From DAOUMU01 sp034409055 (GTDB taxonomy: Bacteria; Chloroflexota; Anaerolineae; 4572-78; J111): 9,753 nt of DNA. Both the position numbers and the translations under genes were made by a program. Position 1 is the first letter of the stretch, and every line of letters begins with the position of its first letter. A model generated the notes under the pieces. It worked only from the letters and a program-made list of their open reading frames with translations. It had not been told where the DNA came from and did no database searches. The stretch covers positions 1 through 9,753 of the forward strand of contig DAOUMU010000378.1 in NCBI GenBank assembly GCA_034409055.1, given 5' to 3'. Of the stretch, positions 1-6,260 are shown piece after piece.

Positions 1-593
1 GCTATATGCTTCCCCTGGAAGTCAGGCTTTCCAAGAAAGAGACCATCATTGTGGAAGAGGATGAAGGGATTATCCCCTGTACCGCCGAGGGCCTGGCAGG
101 GCTGAAAACGGTCTCCCCGGATTCCATCCTGACCTTCGGTGCCCAGACCCATCCGGCCGATGGAAATGCCGGTATGATCGTCACCACAAAAGAGAAAGCG
201 GATGAGCTTTCCACCGACAAGGCCGTGACCATTCAAATTCTTTCCTATGGATTTGCACGCGCCAAAAAAGCACACATGCCTGAGGCCCCAATTCCGGCAG
301 CGACGCGGGCATTGGAAAACGCGGGCATAGCGGTGTCCGATCTTGCGGCGCTTAAAACCCATAACCCCTTTTCCGTTAACGATATCGTCATGAGAAAAGA
401 GTTGGGGATCGACGACAAGATATTCAACAATTACGGCAGCTCTCTGATTTTTGGACACCCTCAAGGGCCCACAGTCATGAGATTGTCTATTGAACTGATC
501 GAGGAGCTGGTTCAAAAAGGCGGCGGTTATGGACTGGTGGCCGGTTGTGCGGCAGGCGATTCAGGAGCCGCCCTGGTTATCAAGGTGAATTAA
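1..593 (+). CDS. Thiolase (acetyl-CoA acyltransferase family), C-terminal part, 5' end outside window
   Basis: This would catalyse thiolytic cleavage of a 3-ketoacyl-CoA, the last step of beta-oxidation, or the reverse condensation. About 196 residues are visible, roughly the C-terminal half of a ~390-aa thiolase. The frame is open to the left edge and family homology runs through the first visible residues, so the ATG at 6 is not the real start and the nucleophilic Cys of the N-terminal domain lies outside the window. Numbering from the ATG at 6, the catalytic His is H151 in GHPQGP, and the second active-site Cys is C181 in AGCAAGDSGAA, which matches the family CxGGGxG motif. The motif usually written NEAF reads HNPF (119-122). 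A His at that position recalls the HDCF version of SCP2-type thiolases, so substrate range may differ from classical acetyl-CoA acetyltransferases. The next gene starts 15 bases after the stop, indicating co-transcription. Family is well supported; substrate is unknown. Confidence 0.9.
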   Translation, partial: YMLPLEVRLSKKETIIVEEDEGIIPCTAEGLAGLKTVSPDSILTFGAQTHPADGNAGMIVTTKEKADELSTDKAVTIQILSYGFARAKKAHMPEAPIPAATRALENAGIAVSDLAALKTHNPFSVNDIVMRKELGIDDKIFNNYGSSLIFGHPQGPTVMRLSIELIEELVQKGGGYGLVAGCAAGDSGAALVIKVN

Positions 594-608
594 TTAAGGA
601 GATATCCA

Positions 609-2633
609 ATGAACAAAAACGACAGCCTCTACCCAAGCTTTTATAATCCCTTCCTCATTCGTCCCACCCGGTCGATACCCGAAGAGATGGCCGTGATCGG
701 GGCCGGGAATATCGGCCCCGATATCGCCTATTCTTTACGGACCGGCCTTCCGGAGAAGAAACTGTACCTTGTGGATGTGGTTGAAGAACCTCTCCAGAAA
801 GCAAAGGAACGGTTTGAAGGCTATGCAAAAAAAGGGGTAGAGAAAAAAAAGCTGCGCCCCGAGCTGGTGGAAGTCGTCCTGGGCAATATCGTTTACACCA
901 CGGATTACGATAGACTGAAAAACTGTGGCCTGGTGATAGAAGCGGCAACGGAAAACGTGGAGCTGAAAAAGAAGATTTTTTCGCAGCTCGAATCGATTGT
1001 CACAAAAGATGCCATCTTGACATCCAACACTAGCGGCATTCCAGCAGATCAGATCTTCAGCCATTTGAAGCACCCGGCGAGGACCACTATTACCCATTTT
1101 TTCGCACCGGCGTGGCGTAGCATGGGGGTCGAGGTCATCAACTGGGAAGGTGTGGACAAGAGCGTCATCGATTTTCTTCTCTGGTTTATGGCCCAGGCCG
1201 GAAAAGCGCCGGTGGTTGTCCGGAATGTCTTTTCCTTCCTGCTTAACCGGTTATTTGAAACCTGGTCGAGCGAAGCCACCTGGATGCTGGAAAAAGCAAC
1301 CTGCAAAGAAATCGATTGCGTCAGCGAAGAGTTTCTCGGCGCCGGGCCTTTCTATGTGATGGGCGTGAGCGGCGGCAATCCGCTGACATTCGCGTCCCAA
1401 ACCCGCAGAATGGCTGAAAGACCCGCTTATGCGCCGACCCGGTACCTGTTGTCCGTCGCTCAATGGGCTTTCAATAAACCCGGTACCAAGGTCGAAGTAG
1501 CCCCTGATGTTGCGGAGTGGATCCGGATGCGCTTCCTGGGCTCTGTCTTCTCCCAAGCTTTCGATATCGCGGACAGGAATATCGGCACAAGCACCGATCT
1601 TAATTTCGGCAGCGTGATCGCGCTCGCGTATAAAAAAGGCATATTCGACCTAATGGCCGATCTGGGTCCTGAAAAGGTTACCAGCATCATGCAGAAGTTC
1701 GATGCCGAGCGCCCCGGCTGGCCTCAACCCACAAAACCCATTGAAGAGTATCTTGATTTCCCCCGGGATATCCTGGTCGACCGGATGGAAGGGGTAACCA
1801 TCCTCACCATCCGGAGGCCCCAGGCGGCTAATGCGCTGAGTGACCACACCTGCAACGAAATACTCGCCGAGCTCAAAAAAGGTGAAGCCGATCCGTCCGT
1901 TAAAGGATTCGTGATCACCGGTTACGGCCCCAGGGCTTTTTGCGCCGGCGCCGATATCGGCGGGTTTGTCGCTACCTTCGGCAACCATGAGCAGGGCCAG
2001 GCATTGTCACGCGGAAATTCGAAAGTCCTGGAGTACATCGACCGGATGAATAAACCGGTTGTTGCGGCTCTCAACGGGCTGGCCATGGGAGGCGGCACCG
2101 AACTGGCCATCCGGTGCCATAGCATGGTGGCAATGGAAAAGGCATTTCTGCAACTTCCGGAGATCACCTTGGGGATGATGCCCGGGATGGGAGGCGTCGT
2201 TATCCCGTATCGCAAATGGCCCCAGGCCGCGGCGAAATTTCACACAATGATCGGCAAAGCCGAAAGAATGACGGTAAAAGAGGCGGTGGAAATCGGAATT
2301 GTGAAAAAGACTGCGTCGAGCTTCCCCGATCTGATTGATGCGGCCATCGCTGAGGTGAACAGACTCCAGGGAAATATACCCGGGATCAGCGAGGGGTCGG
2401 TTGAAATTCCCCCGTTCACTGTTCCTGAAGTGCCGATGGCCGAGGATCTTCCACTCAGCAAGGAAATCCTGGGCATCATCGGCGGGGTCATCAACAAGGC
2501 CGCAAAGGCCAAGACGCTGGCGGAAGCCCTGGAGATTGCCTATTTGGGGGCCGGCGATATCTCTTGTGCCAAAGACTGCCAAGAAGGGGTTACCGCATTC
2601 CTGGAAAAGAGAAAACCCGAATTTAACAAATAG
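609..2633 (+). CDS. Bifunctional 3-hydroxyacyl-CoA dehydrogenase / enoyl-CoA hydratase fusion (HAD-ECH order)
   Basis: This 674-aa cytoplasmic enzyme is predicted to hydrate an enoyl-CoA to the 3-hydroxyacyl-CoA and oxidise that with NAD. The N-terminal Rossmann domain has GAGNIG at 31-36 and the conserved segment SNTSGIP near 139-145. The HAD catalytic pair is H163 (THFFAP) and E175 (VEVI). 3HCDH C-terminal helical domains fill about 205-300, with a second, degenerate copy around 300-370. From about 392 to the end is a crotonase domain: the oxyanion-hole segment AFCAGADI at 443-450, GGGTE with catalytic E498, and LPEITLG with catalytic E518. The family C-terminal signature EGVTAFLEKRKP is present at 659-670. 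All four catalytic residues are retained, so both activities should work. The domain order is opposite to FadB/FadJ, where the hydratase comes first, and matches fusions known from archaea and some anaerobic bacteria. AAGGAG at 596-601 supports the ATG at 609, leaving a 26-residue extension before the Rossmann fold. Confidence 0.93.
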   Translation: MNKNDSLYPSFYNPFLIRPTRSIPEEMAVIGAGNIGPDIAYSLRTGLPEKKLYLVDVVEEPLQKAKERFEGYAKKGVEKKKLRPELVEVVLGNIVYTTDYDRLKNCGLVIEAATENVELKKKIFSQLESIVTKDAILTSNTSGIPADQIFSHLKHPARTTITHFFAPAWRSMGVEVINWEGVDKSVIDFLLWFMAQAGKAPVVVRNVFSFLLNRLFETWSSEATWMLEKATCKEIDCVSEEFLGAGPFYVMGVSGGNPLTFASQTRRMAERPAYAPTRYLLSVAQWAFNKPGTKVEVAPDVAEWIRMRFLGSVFSQAFDIADRNIGTSTDLNFGSVIALAYKKGIFDLMADLGPEKVTSIMQKFDAERPGWPQPTKPIEEYLDFPRDILVDRMEGVTILTIRRPQAANALSDHTCNEILAELKKGEADPSVKGFVITGYGPRAFCAGADIGGFVATFGNHEQGQALSRGNSKVLEYIDRMNKPVVAALNGLAMGGGTELAIRCHSMVAMEKAFLQLPEITLGMMPGMGGVVIPYRKWPQAAAKFHTMIGKAERMTVKEAVEIGIVKKTASSFPDLIDAAIAEVNRLQGNIPGISEGSVEIPPFTVPEVPMAEDLPLSKEILGIIGGVINKAAKAKTLAEALEIAYLGAGDISCAKDCQEGVTAFLEKRKPEFNK

Positions 2634-2657
2634 CCGCGATATAGGAGGAGTAGACAG

Positions 2658-3857
2658 ATGCCTGTCTCTGTACTCAAAGATGTAACAGTCGTCGAATGTG
2701 CTACCTACGTCACCGGCCCTTACGCAACCGCGCTGCTGGCCGATTTGGGTGCGCGAGTCATTAAAATCGAAGCCCCACCGAACGGGGATCCTTACCGTTA
2801 CTTCGCCCCCGGTGAGTACTATAGTCCGAACTTTGCGCATCTGAATCGCAACAAACAGAGCATCTCGTTGGATCTGAAAGCGCCTGAAGGCAAGAAAATC
2901 TGCCTCGATTTGGCCCGAAAGGCCGATGTCTTTGTCGAGAATTTTCGCCCTGGCGCCGCCGAGCGCCTCGGCCTGGGCTACGAGACCTTGCGAGCACTGA
3001 ACTCCAGACTTGTCTATTGCTCCATTTCGGCTTTCGGCCAATCCGGCCCCTATGCGAAAAAGCCGGGCTTCGATACTCTGGGTCAGGCAATGAGCGGCCT
3101 TTTGGGTTTGCTCACGGATCCTGAAGAGCCAAAGATCATGGGCGTTGCCCTATCGGATTATATAACAGGGTTTTCAGCCGCTTACGGGATTCTCGGCGGA
3201 TTATTGGCGCGGCAGACCTCCGGCCAAGGCCTGAAAGTGGAAACTTCATTGTTGCAGGCGACCCTGTCGTTCATCGGCGAAACCGCTGCCGGTTATTTCA
3301 GCACCGGCACGGTTCCCAATCGCATCGCCAGAGTCAAGAACAGTCACGCGTTCGCATTCGTAACGAGGGATAATTTGCCCCTGGCAATTCATTGCTCGGT
3401 ACCGGAAAAATTCTGGCTCGCGCTCTTGAAAGCCGCGGATCGAATGGAGATTGCGGAAGATGCGAGGTTCAAAACTCGAGACGACCGGTGCCGAAACTTC
3501 GAGCAACTGGAAAAGGAACTGGCTTCGACTTTCGCGACCAAGGATCGGGAACAATGGCTGCGTCTTCTGGAAGAAAACGATGTTCCGGCGAGCCCGTTAT
3601 ATAACATGAAAGAAGTTCTGGAGGACCCACAGGTCCTTCATCTCGGGGTAACGGAAGAAGTGGAGCACCCAAAGACGGGCAAGGCGAAGTTCGTCGGGGG
3701 CCCCGTGCGCTACGAAGGTCTGTCTGTAGAAAAATCCGGGCCGCCGCCACTTCTGGGCGAGCACACGGATACAATCCTCGTGGAACTCGGCTACAGCAGG
3801 GCCGACATCGAAAAACTCTCGAAAACAGGCGCCATTCAGTTGCAGGCAAAAACCTAG
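2658..3857 (+). CDS. Class III (CaiB/BaiF family) CoA-transferase
   Basis: This 399-aa protein belongs to the formyl-CoA transferase / CaiB family, which moves CoA between carboxylic acids through an acyl-aspartyl intermediate. The length is normal for the family. The N-terminal part shows the typical LADLGARVIKIEAP segment (28-40), followed by the GDPYR nucleotide-contact region and VFVENFRPGAAERLGLGYE at 91-109. The catalytic aspartate is D167 in GVALSDYITG, and the usual small-domain and C-terminal motifs follow, including NDVPASPLYN and PPLLGEHT near the C-terminus. A strong AGGAGG (2643-2648) precedes the ATG at 2658, 24 bases after the upstream stop. Lying next to hydratase/dehydrogenase and thiolase genes, it most likely activates a free acid for beta-oxidation, as BbsEF does in anaerobic toluene degradation. 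Unlike BbsE/F it appears as a single gene. The acid and the CoA donor cannot be read from the sequence. Confidence 0.92.
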   Translation: MPVSVLKDVTVVECATYVTGPYATALLADLGARVIKIEAPPNGDPYRYFAPGEYYSPNFAHLNRNKQSISLDLKAPEGKKICLDLARKADVFVENFRPGAAERLGLGYETLRALNSRLVYCSISAFGQSGPYAKKPGFDTLGQAMSGLLGLLTDPEEPKIMGVALSDYITGFSAAYGILGGLLARQTSGQGLKVETSLLQATLSFIGETAAGYFSTGTVPNRIARVKNSHAFAFVTRDNLPLAIHCSVPEKFWLALLKAADRMEIAEDARFKTRDDRCRNFEQLEKELASTFATKDREQWLRLLEENDVPASPLYNMKEVLEDPQVLHLGVTEEVEHPKTGKAKFVGGPVRYEGLSVEKSGPPPLLGEHTDTILVELGYSRADIEKLSKTGAIQLQAKT

Positions 3858-3917
3858 GATTGGGGGCGGGACTGCGACCTTGTCTATGAAAATGGATATA
3901 GCGTTTTGGATGCGCGA

Positions 3918-3936
3918 ATTCTGCTGGATGCAGAAT
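3918..3936. repeat. Inverted repeat ATTCTGC-N5-GCAGAAT
   Basis: The two 7-base arms, ATTCTGC (3918-3924) and GCAGAAT (3930-3936), are perfectly complementary around a 5-base spacer. The arm sequence recurs in the repeat at 3990-4008, whose centre is 72 bases away. That repetition makes a protein-binding site more plausible than chance, but the type is inferred. Confidence 0.5.
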
Positions 3937-3989
3937 AATCGGGTTGGTGCATTAGAAAATGCTGCAACGAAGGAGTAGACGATAAGAAG

Positions 3990-4008
3990 TAATTCTGAAG
4001 CAGAATTA
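3990..4008. promoter_or_regulatory. Inverted repeat TAATTCTG-AAG-CAGAATTA abutting the Shine-Dalgarno site of the 209-aa gene
   Basis: Two perfectly complementary 8-base arms surround the 3-base loop AAG. The last base of the right arm is the first base of AAGGAGG (4008-4014), which serves the ATG at 4025. As DNA this could be an operator, with the same half-site as 3918-3936. As RNA it could form a small hairpin next to the ribosome binding site and affect translation. Either role is an inference; the base pairing is seen directly. Confidence 0.45.
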
Positions 4009-4024
4009 AGGAGGTAGTTACATC

Positions 4025-4654
4025 ATGGCAGACTATGAAGCCCTAAAGGCAAGAGTGCAAGAATTGGCCGAAAGAGAGTGGGATGTGCCAGCCCTTGAGG
4101 CCAGAGTTAAAAAGCTGGCTGCGGAGGGAATCCCTAAAAAGACCCTGAACCGGGACGAGATTTTGGCCAACAAGGAACAAATCCTGGATCGTGTGCAGCG
4201 GCGGGCTGAAGAATATAACTTTATTCTCAAAAATTGCGCCCAGGGCACAGCGCTGGCCCTGCTGGAGGAATTTGGTCTGGGCAGCATGGAGATCATTAAG
4301 GCCCTGAGCCCATTTCCTGGCGTCGGGGGGACTGGCGAGATATGTGGGGGCATTACCGGAAGTTTGATCGCCCTGGGGCTTTATTTTGGCAGCGATGACC
4401 GGCTGGATTATGAAGCGGTGAATGACACCATCACGAATTCGCAGAAATTTATAGCCCTCTTCGAAGGCGAAATGGGTCATATGTATTGCGCTGACATCAT
4501 AGAAAGGGTGATCCTTGGACATCGAATAAACCCTGGAGAAAGTGAACAGGCGATGATGACCTTCGCCAGCGAGAAGGGTTTTGAGAAGTGCGGTCTGCCT
4601 CCGGCGATAGGGGCCAGGCATGCCGCCGAACTTATCATCGAAAGCATGAGGTGA
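4025..4654 (+). CDS. C-GCAxxG-C-C family putative redox-active protein
   Basis: This 209-aa soluble protein matches the C_GCAxxG_C_C family, small proteins with invariant cysteines thought to have redox or metal/cluster roles. The first ~60 residues are charged and probably helical. The family domain begins at about 65 with KNCAQG and continues into a Gly-rich segment GVGGTGEICGGITGSLIALGL. Four cysteines are visible, at C71, C107, C155 and C189, all in family-like settings (NCAQG, EICGG, MYCADI, EKCG). No signal peptide or membrane segment is evident, the hydrophobic stretch after C107 being part of the family core. AAGGAGG (4008-4014) supports this start. The gene lies 27 bases before the first FAD oxidase gene, so the product may serve the downstream FAD/Fe-S oxidoreductase set as electron carrier, thiol partner or maturation factor. 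The biochemical role of the family is not established. Confidence 0.8.
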   Translation: MADYEALKARVQELAEREWDVPALEARVKKLAAEGIPKKTLNRDEILANKEQILDRVQRRAEEYNFILKNCAQGTALALLEEFGLGSMEIIKALSPFPGVGGTGEICGGITGSLIALGLYFGSDDRLDYEAVNDTITNSQKFIALFEGEMGHMYCADIIERVILGHRINPGESEQAMMTFASEKGFEKCGLPPAIGARHAAELIIESMR

Positions 4655-4681
4655 AGTGCTAAATCTGTACGGGAGCTACCT

Positions 4682-6148
4682 ATGAATGAAAAGAAAACAG
4701 GGTTGATGGAGATCGTCGGCGAAGCAGGTATTTTTGCTAAGCCTGACATCGGGGAACCATTTTCCCTGGATCACCATCTCATTCCGCCGTTGACGCCCAG
4801 CTTCATGGTCAAACCAAAGAATGTGGATGAGGTGCAACAGATCGTGCTGTGGGCCAACCAGACGCAGACTCCCCTGGTGCCGGTCAGTTCAGGCGAGCCA
4901 CATTTGCGGGGTGATACGCTGCCCACGGCCTCCGAGTCTGTCATCGTTGATTTGAGCGACATGAGGCGCATCCTGAAAATAGATCGAAGGAACCGGCTGG
5001 CGCTGATTGAGCCGGGGGTCACCTACACCCAGCTTCAACCCAAACTTCAACAGGAAGGGCTGCGAATTATTACGCCCCTTCTGCCTCGGGCCAATAAATC
5101 GGTCGTCGCCAGTCTGCTGGAACGAGAACCGGTGATGTCGCCCAGGTACCAGTGGAATCTGCTCGAACCACTACGCAGTCTGGAAATTGTGTGGGGCAAC
5201 GGGGACAAGTTCTATAGTGGCGGCGGCACTTTTCGCGGCGAAAAAGAAGAGGATTGGCAGCAAGGTTTGGTGCCCCTGGTAGGGCCCGGGCCGGGACAAC
5301 TGGATTTCTACAAGTTCGTTTCGGCAGCCCAGGGTAGCATGGGGATTGTGACATGGGCCTCGGTAAAATGCGAAGTTTTTGCGGAATACCGGAAACTTTT
5401 CTTCATTCCGGCAGACCAGCTTGATGACCTCCTTAATTTTACGTACAGACTCCTCAAGTTCAGATTTGGTGATGAGCTTTTTATCATGAATCACACCGGT
5501 CTGGCCTGCATCCTGGCCAATGAACCGGACGAGGTCGAATCCTTGAAAGATACACTCCCCCCCTGGGCGGTTATCGTGGGGATTAGCGGCGGACACATTT
5601 TGCCCAGAGAAAAGGTTGAGGCTCAAGAAAACGATATTCGAGACATCGCCCAGCAATTTGGTGTGAAGATGGTCCCGGCCCTTTCAGGCTGCCGGAGCGG
5701 CGAGTTGCTGGCGCTTATCCTCAAACCTTCAACAGAACCGTACTGGAAGTTGCGCTACAAGGGCGGCTCACAGGAAATATTTTTCCTGACCACCCTGGAT
5801 AAAACGCCCGGCTTCGTGGCCACGATGGTTTCGGCGGCCAACGAACATCGATATCCGGCCCCGGACATTGGCGTTTATCTCCAGCCGGTGCACCAGGGAG
5901 TCGGCTGCCATTGTGAATTCATGCTCCCCTTCAAGCGGGAGGGGCCGGCGGAGATGCTGAAGACGCAAGCCTTGTTCCGTGACGCCAGCTTCAAACTGCT
6001 CAGGCAGGGCGCATTCTTCTCGCGGCCGTACGGCATATGGGCCGAGATGGTCTACAACGCCGATGCCAGAACCACCATGGTCACCCAAAAAATCAAGGAA
6101 ATATTCGACCCCCATAACGTGATGAATCCCGGGAAACTCTGCTTTTGA
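4682..6148 (+). CDS. FAD-linked oxidase (GlcD/GlcE-like, FAD_binding_4 type), 488 aa
   Basis: This is a predicted flavoprotein dehydrogenase of the vanillyl-alcohol oxidase / glycolate oxidase superfamily, probably acting on a hydroxy-acid or alcohol. The FAD-binding domain spans about 40-235: PSFMVKPKNVDEVQQIV starts it at 39, VIVDLSDMRRILKID (87-101) and LALIEPGVTY (106-115) are typical core strands, and GPGPGQ (201-206) with AAQGSMGIVTWASVK (215-229) is the conserved second part. The substrate/cap domain follows and the C-terminus FDPHNVMNPGKLCF carries the family ending (FDPxxxxNPGK). The phosphate loop that normally reads like RGGGT is divergent here (VSSGEPHLRGDTLP, 68-81). A modest GGAG at 4672-4675 precedes the ATG. 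No signal peptide or membrane helix is seen. Neighbouring Fe-S and second FAD genes suggest a three-subunit complex similar in make-up to GlcDEF. Family is well supported; substrate is unknown. Confidence 0.85.
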   Translation: MNEKKTGLMEIVGEAGIFAKPDIGEPFSLDHHLIPPLTPSFMVKPKNVDEVQQIVLWANQTQTPLVPVSSGEPHLRGDTLPTASESVIVDLSDMRRILKIDRRNRLALIEPGVTYTQLQPKLQQEGLRIITPLLPRANKSVVASLLEREPVMSPRYQWNLLEPLRSLEIVWGNGDKFYSGGGTFRGEKEEDWQQGLVPLVGPGPGQLDFYKFVSAAQGSMGIVTWASVKCEVFAEYRKLFFIPADQLDDLLNFTYRLLKFRFGDELFIMNHTGLACILANEPDEVESLKDTLPPWAVIVGISGGHILPREKVEAQENDIRDIAQQFGVKMVPALSGCRSGELLALILKPSTEPYWKLRYKGGSQEIFFLTTLDKTPGFVATMVSAANEHRYPAPDIGVYLQPVHQGVGCHCEFMLPFKREGPAEMLKTQALFRDASFKLLRQGAFFSRPYGIWAEMVYNADARTTMVTQKIKEIFDPHNVMNPGKLCF

Positions 6149-6260
6149 CAACAGATGCAAAGGAGTTATCACGAGTGTTGACACACCACCAATGATGAAA
6201 ATATCCGTAGGACAAACTTAAGTTTGTCCTACAGGGACTATTTACAGAGGAGAATGTAAA
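6149..6260. other. 112-base intergenic region with palindrome
   Basis: This gap interrupts the otherwise tight redox gene cluster. It contains two TTGACA hexamers (6145-6150, overlapping the upstream stop, and 6178-6183), an AAGGAG (6160-6165) not next to any long gene, a 26-bp perfect palindrome, and the real GAGGAG ribosome binding site (6247-6252) of the Fe-S gene. The -10 boxes at the expected distance are poor (best is TATCAC at 6167-6172), so no promoter is called. Confidence 0.4.
6207..6232. repeat. 26-bp perfect palindrome (GTAGGACAAACTT and its complement)
   Basis: The arm GTAGGACAAACTT (6207-6219) is followed without spacer by its exact reverse complement (6220-6232). Flanking CC (6205-6206) can pair with GG (6234-6235) if one A is bulged. 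A loopless 13+13 palindrome between co-directional genes looks like a small dispersed palindromic repeat or an RNA hairpin. No T-tract follows, so it is not a standard terminator. Confidence 0.7.

Larger units (their letters stand above)
3858..4024. other. 167-base intergenic region with two related inverted repeats
   Basis: This is the largest gap between intact genes and separates the beta-oxidation block from the redox block. No reading frame here looks real and I see no convincing -35/-10 pair. It holds two short inverted repeats that share the ATTCTG/CAGAAT half-site and a Shine-Dalgarno-like GGAGTAGAC (3972-3980) with no start codon behind it. The true ribosome binding site of the next gene is AAGGAGG at 4008-4014. 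The region could contain an internal promoter with operator sites, or a processing or attenuation structure. Confidence 0.5.

Noticed and set aside
2007..3041. Long open frame on the - strand (344 codons)
   Set aside because: It lies antisense across two well-supported genes, including their junction, and its translation shows no recognisable domain. It is a by-product of codon bias on the + strand.
6145..6206. Promoter based on two TTGACA hexamers
   Set aside because: The -35 matches are perfect, but the -10 regions at 16-18 bases are weak and the region is inside an operon, so no promoter was called.
6207..6240. Palindrome as a rho-independent terminator
   Set aside because: No run of T follows the stem, the stem centre is AT-rich, and the Fe-S gene immediately downstream appears to belong to the same functional set.
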